Positions 51,662 through 60,565 of a stretch of DNA of 64,000 bases are shown here, piece by piece. The notes below the pieces were generated by a model. The model was given only the letters and a program-made list of their open reading frames with translations. It had not been told where the DNA came from and did no database searches. Position numbers and translations under genes: made by a program. The stretch is taken from positions 8,893,501-8,957,500 of the forward strand of contig NZ_SAUN01000001.1 in NCBI RefSeq assembly GCF_004011505.1. Reading direction: 5' to 3'. Source of the DNA: Nonomuraea polychroma. Its GTDB lineage: Bacteria > Actinomycetota > Actinomycetes > Streptosporangiales > Streptosporangiaceae. Each line of letters begins with the position of its first letter. The first letter of the stretch is position 1.

Positions 51662-52483
51662 TCAGCGGCGGCCGGTGAAGCGGAGCCGGACGACGCGGCG
51701 GTGGCAGCGGGGTCGGCGGCCACGCCAGCCCAGCACGGGACCGCTCAGACGCGAGTCCCGGTTCAGCATGAGCTGGTGCAGCTCCGCCAGCTCCGGCCCG
51801 GGCTCGATGCCGAGCTCGCGGTCGAGCGCCCGCCGCGCCTCGCCGTACACCGTCAGCGCGCCCGCCACGTCCCCGGTGCGGTACAGCGCCAGCATGAGAT
51901 GCCCCCACAGGCGCTCTCTGGTGGGCTGCAGCGCCAGCGTCTCGCGGAGGCCGCCGATGATCTCGCTGTGCCTGCCGAGCGCCAGCCGGGCTCGCGCGCA
52001 CTCCTCGATCGCCAGGTAACGCTGCTCTTCCAGCGCGTCGAGCTGGGCGGCCAGACCGACCGTCCTGGGAAGGTCCTCGGCCGCGGCACCCCGCCACAAC
52101 GCCAGCGCCGCGGTCAGGTGTCCGAGCGCTTCCTCGTATCGGTCGCCGCTCATCGCGCCGCGCCCCTGGCGTACCAGCTCGTTGAAGTCGGCGACGTCCA
52201 GCTCGCCCGGCTCGACGGCGAGCTGGTAGCCGGGCGGATGTGCGCGCAGGCGGTGGTCCAGGTCCTTGCGCAGGAGGTTCGCGTAGCTGCGTACGTTGGC
52301 CAGCGCCGACTTGGGCGGGCTGTCCTCCCAGAGCGCGTTGAAGAGCCGGTCGTGAGAGACCGCGCGGTTGGGCTCCAGCAGGAGGCGGGCGAGGAGAAGC
52401 CGTTGTTTCGTCGTCCCGAGCGGCACGACAGCGCCGTCTCGCCACAGTCGTACCGGTCCGAGGATGCCGAATCGAAGACCCAT
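51662..52483 (-). CDS. SARP-family transcriptional activator
   Basis: A 273-residue SARP. The N-terminal winged helix (residues 1-95, FGILGPVRLWRDGAVVPLG ... SYANLLRKDLDHRLR) is followed by the BTAD helices (98-245). No ATPase domain. Such proteins activate antibiotic or peptide clusters. It lies at the end of the Cys-rich peptide operon, convergent with it. A perfect TGGGAGCGCTCCCA lies 20 bp before its ATG (ribosome site GGGGGG). Confidence 0.9.
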   Translation of the reverse strand: MGLRFGILGPVRLWRDGAVVPLGTTKQRLLLARLLLEPNRAVSHDRLFNALWEDSPPKSALANVRSYANLLRKDLDHRLRAHPPGYQLAVEPGELDVADFNELVRQGRGAMSGDRYEEALGHLTAALALWRGAAAEDLPRTVGLAAQLDALEEQRYLAIEECARARLALGRHSEIIGGLRETLALQPTRERLWGHLMLALYRTGDVAGALTVYGEARRALDRELGIEPGPELAELHQLMLNRDSRLSGPVLGWRGRRPRCHRRVVRLRFTGRR

Positions 52484-52503
52484 ATTCCCCCCGCACGCGG
52501 TTT

Positions 52504-52517
52504 TGGGAGCGCTCCCA
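52504..52517. promoter_or_regulatory. CebR-type operator (TGGGAGCGCTCCCA)
   Basis: This 14-bp perfect palindrome is identical to the published CebR (cellobiose repressor, LacI family) binding sequence from Streptomyces. It lies in the SARP promoter, 20 bp upstream of its start. The expected chance occurrence of an exact 14-mer in 64 kb is very low. CebR itself is not in the window. Confidence 0.75.
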
Positions 52518-52538
52518 CGACACGGTACGTACGTGTCG
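52518..52538. promoter_or_regulatory. Second palindrome abutting the CebR-type site
   Basis: CGACACG and CGTGTCG (perfect 7-bp arms, spacer GTACGTA) directly follow the CebR-type operator. It lies between the divergent SARP and AfsR-like genes and could bind another regulator. Confidence 0.5.
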
Positions 52539-52670
52539 ATCATGTGTCAATGGCCTCTCAACAGGAGCAAGGCCGGTGTGTCCAAAAGGGCCGCACCGCG
52601 TGAAACTTTCATACATTGCCCCAGGCCAGAGCCGCACCCATCGCACCTTCTCTTGCGGGACAATCGGGGC

Positions 52671-55600
52671 GTGCAGTTCGGCATCCTGGGATCACTCGTC
52701 GTGCGATCGAGCGACGGCGAGGCGGTCGAGGTCGGCGGTCCCCGGCCGCGGGCCCTGCTCGCGCTGCTCCTGCTCGACGCCGGCCGGACCGTCAGCGTCG
52801 AGCGGCTCATCGACGGCCAGTACGGCGACGACCCGCCGGCCGGGGCCGCCAACGCCGTGCAGGCGCAGATCTCCCGGCTCCGCCGCCGTCTACCCGCCGG
52901 GCTGATCGAGTTCCACGGAGCGGGTTACCGGCTGGCCGTCGATCGGGAGGACGTGGACGCGCACCGGTTCGAGCGGCTCGTCCGAGAGGGGCGGCGGCTG
53001 CTCGCGAACGGGCTCTTCGCCGGCGCGGCCGCCCTGCTCAGGGACGCACTCGACCTGTGGCGGGGGCCCGCGCTGGTGGACGTGTCCGACGTTCCGTTCG
53101 CGGCTGCGCAGGCGCGGCGGCTGGAGGAGCTGCGGCTGGCGGCCGTGGAGGACCTGATGGAGGCCGAGCTGACCCTCCCCGAGGCCAGCCCGGTGAGCGC
53201 CCTGCGGGAGCTGGTGGCCGCCCACCCGCTGCGCGAGCGGGCGCGGGGGCTGCTCATGCGCGCGCTGCTGGCGGCCGGCCGGCAGGCGGAGGCGCTCGCG
53301 GTGTACGACGACACGCGGCGCCTTCTCGCCGACGAACTCGGCGCCGACCCGTCGCCCGAGCTGGCGGCCCTGCATCTGGAGATCCTGCGGGGCGAGCAAC
53401 CCCGCGAACGGGTCACCCGGACGGCGCCGCCGACCCAGCTGACCAGTTTCGTGGGGCGGGAGGAGGAGCTGGCACGTCTGGGCACGCTCCGCGAGACCCG
53501 TCTGGTCACGATCGTCGGCCCCGGCGGCACAGGCAAAACCCGCCTCGCCGTCGAAGCCACCACTCGAGGTGAGAGCCGCCGCGCCGCGGACGTGTGCTTT
53601 GCCGACCTGTCGCTGGTGGACGGCGCGGGCGCGGGACAGGTCGCGATGGCGGTGCTCGGGGCGCTGGGGTTGCGGGAGTCGGCGCTTCGGCCGCCGATCG
53701 CAGCCGGATCGGCGCCCGACCCCGCCGAACGTCTCGTGGCGGCGCTGGCCGAGCAGGACCTGACGCTCATCCTGGACAACTGCGAGCACGTGATCGACGA
53801 GGCCGCCACACTCGCCCGGCGCCTGCTCGCCGCCTGCCCCGGACTCACCGTCATGGCCACCAGCCGGGAGCCCCTGGGCATCACCGGCGAACATCTCGTC
53901 CCGCTGACGCCTCTGCCCATCCCACCGTCCGACGCCGACCACCCGTTCGACTACCCCGCCGTCCGGTTGTTCGCCGATCGGGCGGCGGCCGTGCGTCAGG
54001 GCTTCACGGTCGGGCCGGGCAACCTGGACGCCGTACGGCGGATCTGCGCCGCGCTGGACGGGCTGCCGCTGGCCATCGAGCTGGCGGCGGCCCGGGTGCG
54101 TACGTTCGGCGTGGACGAGATCGCCACCCGCCTGGCCGAGCACGGCCGGTTCAGGCTGCTTTCGCGCGGCGACCGCACGGCCGCCGCCCGCCACCAGACG
54201 TTGCACGCGGTGGTCGAGTGGAGCTGGAGCCTGCTGGACGCCGAGGAGCAGGCGCTGGCCAGGCGGTTCTCGGTGTTCGCCGGAGGCGCCGGCCTGGAGA
54301 CGATCGAGCGGGTCTGCGGCGAGGACGCCGCCGGGCCGCTCGCGGGCCTGGTGGACAAGTCGCTGGTCGAGACCGACGGCGAGCGCTACCACATGCTCGA
54401 CACCATCCGGCTGTTCTGCGCGGAACGGCTGGCGGAAGCCGGCGAGGAGGAACGCCTCCGCCAGGCCCACGCCGCCTGGTTCCTGGAGTTGGCCAGGCGC
54501 GCCGACGACCACCTGTACCGGGCGGAGCAGCTCGACTGGCTGGCCCGGCTGTCGGCCGACAACGCCAACCTGCGGGCGGCGCTGCGGTGGAGCGTGGAGC
54601 AGGACAGGCCGACGGCGTTGCGGCTGGTGGCGGCGCTGGCGATGTACTGGTGGCTGAGCGGGCGGCGCGACCAGGCCACCGGGCCCGCCGTACGCCTGCT
54701 CGACGCGATCGGGCCGGAACCGCCCGCCGGGCTCGGCGAGGAGTACGTGCTGACCGTGCTGCACGCCGTACCCGACGCGGGCTCCCCGCACTGGGAACGG
54801 GCGCGGGCCATCGTCGGGTCGTTGGGCCGGCCGATGCGCTCCCGGTTCGGTCTGGCGCTCTGGGGGATGATCGCGGGTCCGCCCGCCGAGCGGGGCGCGG
54901 AGGCACCGGGGTCACAGGTGCTGGGCTCCGATCCGTGGAGCCGGGCGCTGGGCCGGCTCAGCCATGCGTTGATGGCGCTGTTCGGCGGCGAGGTCGCGTG
55001 GGCCGAGCGGGAGTTGGAGACGGTGCTGGCGGACTTCGGCGCGGTGGGAGAGCGCTGGGGGAAGGCGCAGGCACTCGACTGGCTGGCGCTGATCGCTGGG
55101 TGGCGTGGCGAGTGGGCGCGCGCCATGGGCTTGTGGAAGGACGCGATCGGGCTGCTGGAGGAGCTGGGCTCGCTGGATGAGCTGGCGGACGTGCTGGGCC
55201 GGCGGGCGGACGCCCGCATGCGTGCCGGAGACGCGTCGGGGGCGCGTGCCGACTGCGAGCGCGCCGGGGAGCTGGTGCGTGCGATGGGCAGACCCGGGCT
55301 CACGGCCGAGGTGCACCTGCTGCTGGGCGAGAACGCCCGGTGGGAGGGCGACCTGGCCGGTGCGGCCGATCGGCTGGGCGCCGCGCTGGCGGTCTCCTCG
55401 GGGGACGGCGTGTTCACCGCCACGGGCACCAGGTCACGCGTGCTGACGGCGCTCGGTCGTCTGGCCGAGGCCGCCGGAGATGCGGCGGAGGCGGGGCGCA
55501 GGCACCAGGAGGCGCTGGCCGCGGCGCTGGCCTCACCGCTGGTGACGGACCTGGCCGACGCCGCCGAGGGCCTCGCCGGCCACGCCCTCTTCGCCGGCAC

Positions 55601-55826
55601 CTCGCCCCAGTCAGGTGAGAAGGCGGCGGTGTTGCTCGGGGTGGCGGTGGCGCTGCGGGGGACGACGGTGGCCGGGGACCGGGACGTCGCGGAGGTCGCC
55701 GCCGCCGCCAGCCGCGTCCTGGGTCCGGAGGCGTTCGCGGCGGCGTACGCCAAGGGTGCAGGTATGGGGCGGGACGACGCACGGTCGATGCTGCGAGCAG
55801 GCGACACCCCAACGCCTGGCCCGTAG
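52671..55826 (+). CDS. AfsR/SARP regulator with NB-ARC ATPase and TPR, 1051 aa
   Basis: The N-terminal winged helix and BTAD (1-245) are followed by a P-loop ATPase (VGREEELARLG, Walker A GPGGTGKTR, about 285; Walker B LTLILDNCEHV) with a winged-helix/ARM region, and TPR-like helices to the end (about 640-1000). It resembles Streptomyces AfsR and its relatives, which integrate signals for secondary metabolism. GTG 52671 opens on the first BTAD strand; upstream frame lacks a domain. It is divergent from the small SARP. Confidence 0.88.
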   Translation: MQFGILGSLVVRSSDGEAVEVGGPRPRALLALLLLDAGRTVSVERLIDGQYGDDPPAGAANAVQAQISRLRRRLPAGLIEFHGAGYRLAVDREDVDAHRFERLVREGRRLLANGLFAGAAALLRDALDLWRGPALVDVSDVPFAAAQARRLEELRLAAVEDLMEAELTLPEASPVSALRELVAAHPLRERARGLLMRALLAAGRQAEALAVYDDTRRLLADELGADPSPELAALHLEILRGEQPRERVTRTAPPTQLTSFVGREEELARLGTLRETRLVTIVGPGGTGKTRLAVEATTRGESRRAADVCFADLSLVDGAGAGQVAMAVLGALGLRESALRPPIAAGSAPDPAERLVAALAEQDLTLILDNCEHVIDEAATLARRLLAACPGLTVMATSREPLGITGEHLVPLTPLPIPPSDADHPFDYPAVRLFADRAAAVRQGFTVGPGNLDAVRRICAALDGLPLAIELAAARVRTFGVDEIATRLAEHGRFRLLSRGDRTAAARHQTLHAVVEWSWSLLDAEEQALARRFSVFAGGAGLETIERVCGEDAAGPLAGLVDKSLVETDGERYHMLDTIRLFCAERLAEAGEEERLRQAHAAWFLELARRADDHLYRAEQLDWLARLSADNANLRAALRWSVEQDRPTALRLVAALAMYWWLSGRRDQATGPAVRLLDAIGPEPPAGLGEEYVLTVLHAVPDAGSPHWERARAIVGSLGRPMRSRFGLALWGMIAGPPAERGAEAPGSQVLGSDPWSRALGRLSHALMALFGGEVAWAERELETVLADFGAVGERWGKAQALDWLALIAGWRGEWARAMGLWKDAIGLLEELGSLDELADVLGRRADARMRAGDASGARADCERAGELVRAMGRPGLTAEVHLLLGENARWEGDLAGAADRLGAALAVSSGDGVFTATGTRSRVLTALGRLAEAAGDAAEAGRRHQEALAAALASPLVTDLADAAEGLAGHALFAGTSPQSGEKAAVLLGVAVALRGTTVAGDRDVAEVAAAASRVLGPEAFAAAYAKGAGMGRDDARSMLRAGDTPTPGP

Positions 55827-56351
55827 GCGTCACGCCCCATGGCCGACACGGACAGCACCGTCAACGAGGGCAATACGGCCAATCCAAGCAGCACACCGGA
55901 CAGGGCAGCACGCCCAACAAGGGCAGAGCACCGACTGAGCGCGCGACGGCGCAGCCAACAAGGCGGTGCCGACGGCACAGCCCCAGCACGGCAGCACAGG
56001 CAGCACAGCGACGCGCCCGACACGACGCCGTCAGCGCACACGCGTGACACGACGGCGCAGCCGTCAGCGCACATGCGTGACACGACGGCGCGAGCGGAGA
56101 GCGCAGCACGCAGCGGTGCCGACGGCACAGCGGTGCGAGGGGAGAGCGCGGCACGTGCGACACGGCGGCGCACTCGGAATGGGCCGCGCGCCCAACACGG
56201 TGGCGCGAGAGGAAAGGGCGGCGGCGCGGGCCGGGGCGGCGGGGAAGCCGGGGCGAGGCGGAGACGCTAGCGGGTGGGGTGCTGACAGCGGGTGGGGTGG
56301 TTGTCAGTCGGTGGTCGCTGGGTTGTCAGCGCACCCGCCGAGGCTGCGGGC
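55827..56351. repeat. Repeat-rich 525-bp gap with direct repeats
   Basis: This gap is highly repetitive. A 29-bp unit is repeated at 56030-56058 and 56063-56091 with one difference, and GGTGCCGACGGCACAGC occurs near 55965 and 56112. A frame of 143 residues (55839-56270) is open but consists almost only of Ala, Arg, Thr, Gly and Ser, so I do not call it. The last 80 bp hold GCGGGTGGGG and TGTCAG repeats before the monooxygenase. Confidence 0.55.
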
Positions 56352-57500
56352 ATGAGCAACGCGAACGTCCTCATCTCCGGCGCCGGCATCGCCGGCCCCG
56401 CCCTCGCCCACTGGCTCCTCCGTTACGGCTTCAAGGTCACGGTCGTCGAGAAGGCCCGGGCCCTGCGCCTCGGCGGCCAGGCCGTCGACTTCAAGGGCGA
56501 GACCCACCGTACGGTCCTCGACCGGATGGGCATCCTGGACGACGTGCGCAAGCTCCAGACCGGCGGCATGGACCAGGAGATCGTCGACGCGAACGGCCGC
56601 ACGCTGGCGGTCATGCCGGGCGAGTTCACCGGCGGCGACCTGGAGATCCAGCGTGGCGACCTGTCCAACCTCCTGTACGAGAAGACGGCCCCGTCCTGCG
56701 AGTACGTCTTCGGCGACTCGATCACCTCCCTCACCGAGACCCCGGCCGGAAGCGGCGTGCACGTCACCTTCGAACGTTCCGCGCCCCGCACGTTCGACCT
56801 GGTCGTGGGGGCGGACGGGATCCACTCGACCGTGCGCCGCCTGGCCTTCGGCCCAGAGTCCGACTATGTCCGGCATCTCGGTTACCACTACGCCCTGGTC
56901 GACATGGACGAGGACTTCGGCCCGGTCCCGATGATGTACAACGAGCCCGGCAGGCTGGCCGCGGTCGGCGGGCCGAAGGCGCCGGCGTTCTTCGTCTTCG
57001 CCTCCGACCAGCTGGACTACGACCGCTACGACACCGGCCGGCAGAAGGACATCCTGACGCGGGCCTACGCGGGCATGGGCTGGAAGGTCCCCGCGATCAT
57101 GAACGCGGTGCGCCGCGCGGACGACATCTACCTCGACTCGATCAGCCAGGTCAGGATCGACCGCTACAGCAAGGGCCGCGTGGTGCTGCTCGGCGACTCG
57201 GCGTACGGCAACACGCTGGGCGGCTTCGGCACCGGCCTGGCCGTGGTGGGCGCCTACGTGCTGGCGGGCGAGCTGGCCGCGGCAGGCGGCGACCACCAAG
57301 TGGCCTTCGCCGAGTACGAGCGCCGGCTCCGCGGCTACGCCAAGATCGCCAAGAACGGCAACGCCGGCTCCTTCCTCGCGCCCGGGACCCCGGCGAGGAT
57401 CCGGATGCGCAACTGGATGTTCAAATACCGCTTCCTGCTGGCTTTGATGATGAAAGTGGGCGACAAGTTCGCGACCGACATCGACCTCAAGACCTATTGA
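56352..57500 (+). CDS. FAD-dependent monooxygenase (PHBH/UbiH type)
   Basis: A 382-residue flavoprotein. FAD motif VLISGAGIAGPALAHWLLRYG (residues 6-26), the middle DG motif DLVVGADGIHSTVR (about 149-162) and GRVVLLGDSAYGNTLGGFGTGLAV (about 277-300) are all intact. It hydroxylates an aromatic or polyketide using NAD(P)H. The C-terminus is slightly short but complete. It starts after the repeat region; no other biosynthetic gene is near. Confidence 0.92.
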   Translation: MSNANVLISGAGIAGPALAHWLLRYGFKVTVVEKARALRLGGQAVDFKGETHRTVLDRMGILDDVRKLQTGGMDQEIVDANGRTLAVMPGEFTGGDLEIQRGDLSNLLYEKTAPSCEYVFGDSITSLTETPAGSGVHVTFERSAPRTFDLVVGADGIHSTVRRLAFGPESDYVRHLGYHYALVDMDEDFGPVPMMYNEPGRLAAVGGPKAPAFFVFASDQLDYDRYDTGRQKDILTRAYAGMGWKVPAIMNAVRRADDIYLDSISQVRIDRYSKGRVVLLGDSAYGNTLGGFGTGLAVVGAYVLAGELAAAGGDHQVAFAEYERRLRGYAKIAKNGNAGSFLAPGTPARIRMRNWMFKYRFLLALMMKVGDKFATDIDLKTY

Positions 57501-57533
57501 ACCTTTGCCACATTCGCCGCATCCAACCCCGAC

Positions 57534-58094
57534 GTGACCAGATTTCAGCAGCTTGCAGCTCTGTCCGCCGCGACCGTTGCCGCCGCGATGATCGCCGTCC
57601 CGGGCACCGCCCTGGCCGCCGCCGACCGCCCCTCGTGCCCGATTCCCGCCGACGCGAAGTCCAGGACCGATGAGCCGGCCGAGGGCTACAAGGCGCTCAA
57701 GGGCGTCCGGCTGCACTACCTCCCGAAGGGCTTCACGCACGGCGAGCTCGTCGTCGACGAGCACGACGGCCTCACCGAGTACGGCTACCTGTGGTCGGAC
57801 GATCGCGACGACATGGACAGGAAGCGCAAGATGCTGTGGGTGCGGGTGGTGTGCTGGCCGGAAGCACGCACGCTCGCCCAGCTGAAGAAGGCGCCGCTCC
57901 AGTTAGGGACGTTCGGCCATGCGAAGCTCGCCAAGATCGGCGGCCGCAAGGTGCTCACCAAGGAAGGTGACGGCGCGCTGGGCCCCGGCCGGTATGCCGG
58001 CTGGCTTCAGCGCGAGGGTGTCATCGTCACCGTGATGGCCTCCGAGCCGCTCGTCCCCCAGCTCGGCCAGATCATCAGGTGGATCAAGCTTTGA
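57534..58094 (+). CDS. Secreted hypothetical protein, 186 aa
   Basis: A signal peptide (about 1-29, AAMIAVPGTALAAA) precedes a domain of about 150 residues with HYLPKGFTHGELVVDEHDGLTEYGYLWSDD and RYAGWLQREGVIVTVMAS. No catalytic motif is known to me. The GTG start has a weak site, 33 bp after the monooxygenase stop. Its end overlaps the next convergent gene by 11 bp. Confidence 0.7.
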   Translation: MTRFQQLAALSAATVAAAMIAVPGTALAAADRPSCPIPADAKSRTDEPAEGYKALKGVRLHYLPKGFTHGELVVDEHDGLTEYGYLWSDDRDDMDRKRKMLWVRVVCWPEARTLAQLKKAPLQLGTFGHAKLAKIGGRKVLTKEGDGALGPGRYAGWLQREGVIVTVMASEPLVPQLGQIIRWIKL

Positions 58095-58902
58095 GCCGCC
58101 CGACCCCGCCCTTGATCAGGAGCCGCGGCGCGCCTTCGAGCAGCGGGATGTGATCCTCGGCCGGGCCGACGTGCCAGTCTTGGACGGACACGAGGCCCGG
58201 CCCGATCAGCTCGAACCCGTCGAGCAACCGCAGCACCTGCTCGTGCGTGCGGAACCTGCCTTGGGCCGCCGTGCCGGCCGTCGCCATCTGGAGCTGGCCG
58301 ATCGCCTCCGGGTCGCTCTCCGCCATCGCGTGGGAGAGGATCACATAGCTGCCGGGCGCCATACGCTCGCGGAACGCGCCCACGATGCCGGCGGGATCCT
58401 CCTCGTCCATCACGAAGTGCAGCACGCCGACCATCAGCACGCAGATCGGCTGGTCGAAGTCGATCAAACCGGTGACGTGCGGGTCCTCGAGGATGTCCGC
58501 GGGGCGGCGCAGGTCGGCCTGGATGGAGGCGATGCCGGGGGCGTCCGCCAGCATCACCTGGGCGTGCATGCGCACCACCGGGTCGTAGTCCACGTAGATC
58601 ACCCGGCAGGACGGACTCACCTCTCGGGCGGTCTCGTGGATGCTGGGCGAGGTCGGGATGCCGGTGCCCAGGTCGATGAACTGTCGTACGCCCAGCTTCG
58701 CCACGTGACGTACGGCCTCGATCTGGAAGACCCGGTTGGCTCTGGCCACCAGACGCGTGTCCGGAGCCACCGCGAGAAGCTTCTCGGCGACCGCGCGGTC
58801 GATGGCGAGGTTGTCCTTCCCACCGAGCAGATAGTCGTACACCCGAGCCGAACTCGGGACACTCGGGTCGATGCCGGGCGGAACGCGTTCTAGCTCCGTC
58901 AC
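58084..58902 (-). CDS. DUF574 (PF04672) SAM-dependent methyltransferase, second copy
   Basis: A 272-residue member of the same family as at 28.3 kb. Marks are SSARVYDYLLGGKDNLAIDRAVAE, FIDLGTGIPTSPSIHETA and CRVIYVDYDPVVRMHAQVML. GTG 58902 is chosen because the family normally begins a few residues before this block; a GTG at 58989 would add 29 residues. The two window copies differ widely, so they are old paralogues. Substrate unknown. Confidence 0.88.
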   Translation of the reverse strand: MTELERVPPGIDPSVPSSARVYDYLLGGKDNLAIDRAVAEKLLAVAPDTRLVARANRVFQIEAVRHVAKLGVRQFIDLGTGIPTSPSIHETAREVSPSCRVIYVDYDPVVRMHAQVMLADAPGIASIQADLRRPADILEDPHVTGLIDFDQPICVLMVGVLHFVMDEEDPAGIVGAFRERMAPGSYVILSHAMAESDPEAIGQLQMATAGTAAQGRFRTHEQVLRLLDGFELIGPGLVSVQDWHVGPAEDHIPLLEGAPRLLIKGGVGRLKA

Positions 58903-59136
58903 GAGGGGGCCGTCTCCTTCGCCAAGGTACAAGCTGTCGCCTATCCTACTCGGCTCGTCGGACGGGACAGGCGGGTTGAAAGAGAACACGTTCTCGTTTG
59001 CCGGGCGGCCGCGTTGCGGGGGCGGGATTGTACGTCCGGGCAGGACCGTAAATACAGCCGGATGGCCGATGCGCTTTGGACCCTTGCCTGTGCATCCTGG
59101 TGAGGAGGGTTTTCATCGGAGAGGAGTCACGAGGGC

Positions 59137-59322
59137 ATGGAGATCGCGGCAGACCGCCCCACCGTTGTCTTGGACAATGGCGTGGTGGGCAGAGTCATGC
59201 TGGCTCATCCGTCTCGGCGCGACCTCGTGCTCGTGCTCGGCATGGACGGCACCCTGCTCAGCTGTCAGCTCGGCGACATCGCGTGCGTGGTCGGCGGGAG
59301 GCCGCTCTGCCGCGACGGGTGA
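59137..59322 (+). CDS. Small hypothetical protein, 61 aa
   Basis: ATG 59137 with GAGGAG 13 nt and GAGGG 3 nt before it opens a 61-residue beta-rich frame (VVLDNGVVGRVMLAHPSRRDLVLVLGMDGTLL) with two Cys. Normal codon bias supports a gene. No family is recognised. It lies alone between the methyltransferase and serine hydrolase genes. Confidence 0.5.
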   Translation: MEIAADRPTVVLDNGVVGRVMLAHPSRRDLVLVLGMDGTLLSCQLGDIACVVGGRPLCRDG

Positions 59323-59364
59323 CGCCACCCTCCCGCCCGCTCCCGGCCTGGCTGCCGGGGTCGC

Positions 59365-60462
59365 TCAGCCGCTCGTGACGATCCCGCCGATCAGCTCGGC
59401 CGCCGCGAAGTCGTTGGTGAGGCGGTTCTTGGTGAGGGCGAACACCACGCCGGTCGCGGTGTCGGCCCAGGCCGTGCTCCCGCCCGCCCCCGCCATCCCG
59501 AACCTCGCCGGGTTTTCCTCAGCCGTCGCGTGACCGCCGATGGAGTATCCGAGCCCCCAGGTCGACGGCATGCCGAACACCTCGTCCACGCCGCTGGAGA
59601 CCATGGACGTCACCTCCCGCAACCGTTCGGCGGAGATCAGCCGCGTCCCGTCCACCTCGCCGAGCAGGGCCGCGTACATGCGCGCGATGGCCCTGGCCGA
59701 AGTCTTGCCACCTGCGGGGATGTCGGCGGACAGGTAGTCGGGCCGGTTGCCCAGCGCCGCGGTCGGCATCAGCGTCATCGGGCCGGCCTTGAACATCGGC
59801 AGGTCCGCCGGCATGTCCGCGAACGCCGACATGTCCATAGGGGCGTCCTCCAGCCTGGCCAGGCGCGCGTGCTCCTTCTCCGGCATCCCGAAGTACAGCT
59901 CGTCGGCCACGCCCAGCGGGGTCGTGACGTCCTCCAGCAGCACCTGTGAGATCGGCTTGCCGGTGGCCCGCCGGACGATCTCACCGACGAGGAAGCCGAA
60001 CGTGTAGGCGTGGTATCCGACCTTGGTGCCCGGCTCCCACCACAGCTCGGCGTCCTCCAGCGCGGCCACCATCGTGTCCCAGTCGCACACGTCCTCCGGC
60101 GTGGTGTCGAGCGGCACGCCCGGCACGCCGGCCGTGTGCGACAGCACGTGGCGCACGGTCACACCCTGCTTGCCGTGCCGGGCGAACTCCGGCCACAGCT
60201 CCGCGACCGGCGTGTCGTACCCGAACATGCCCCGCTCCACCAGCACGTGCGCCACTGTCGCGGTGGCGCCCTTGCCGATCGAGAAGTTGTAGAAGGGTGT
60301 GTCGGAGGTGACGGGCCGCCCGGTCTCCGGGTCGGCCACGCCCGCCACCACGTCCACGATCTGCTCGCCGTCACGGTAGACGGCCACCTGGAGCCCGCGT
60401 TCCTCGCCGGACTCGACGAGCCTGTCGGCGGCTTCCTGCACCTGCTTCTGGAGGTCGGTCAT
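59365..60462 (-). CDS. Serine hydrolase (beta-lactamase/esterase family)
   Basis: A 365-residue EstB/class C-like serine hydrolase. The catalytic SxxK is SIGKG (Ser about 57), with YHAYT (about 155) in the Y-x-N position and a C-terminal GGSTAW in the KTG position. There is no signal peptide, so it is an intracellular esterase rather than a beta-lactamase. ATG 60462 follows GAAGGAC. It is divergent from a TetR gene, and a clear palindrome lies between. It is probably repressed by that TetR. Confidence 0.9.
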   Translation of the reverse strand: MTDLQKQVQEAADRLVESGEERGLQVAVYRDGEQIVDVVAGVADPETGRPVTSDTPFYNFSIGKGATATVAHVLVERGMFGYDTPVAELWPEFARHGKQGVTVRHVLSHTAGVPGVPLDTTPEDVCDWDTMVAALEDAELWWEPGTKVGYHAYTFGFLVGEIVRRATGKPISQVLLEDVTTPLGVADELYFGMPEKEHARLARLEDAPMDMSAFADMPADLPMFKAGPMTLMPTAALGNRPDYLSADIPAGGKTSARAIARMYAALLGEVDGTRLISAERLREVTSMVSSGVDEVFGMPSTWGLGYSIGGHATAEENPARFGMAGAGGSTAWADTATGVVFALTKNRLTNDFAAAELIGGIVTSG

Positions 60463-60491
60463 GGTGTGTCCTTCATCGGTCGTCGTTGGAA

Positions 60492-60531
60492 CTAGACGGT
60501 ACAGTACTGGCGTCAGTACGGAACTGTCTAG
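60492..60531. promoter_or_regulatory. TetR-type operator between the hydrolase and tetR genes
   Basis: CTAGACGGTACAGTACTG (60492-60509) and CAGTACGGAACTGTCTAG (60514-60531) are inverted copies matching at 15 of 18 bases, separated by GCGT. A TACTGTC half follows. It covers the divergent promoter region. Confidence 0.8.
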
Positions 60532-60565
60532 TACTGTCTTGTCAGCGGGCGAGAGAAGGGCGGCC

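Noticed and set aside
52890..54791. 633-codon minus-strand frame
   Set aside because: Antisense to the AfsR-like gene; composition is that of a shadow frame.
56030..56091. Possible CRISPR array
   Set aside because: Only two units with a 4-bp spacer, within coding-like repeats; no cas genes.
54386..56173. 595-codon minus-strand frame
   Set aside because: Ser/Ala/Arg-rich and antisense to the AfsR-like gene; the part over the repeat gap only mirrors the repeats.
55839..56270. 143-residue open frame in the repeat region
   Set aside because: Low-complexity Ala/Arg/Thr product with internal DNA repeats and no known family; codon pattern not like its neighbours.
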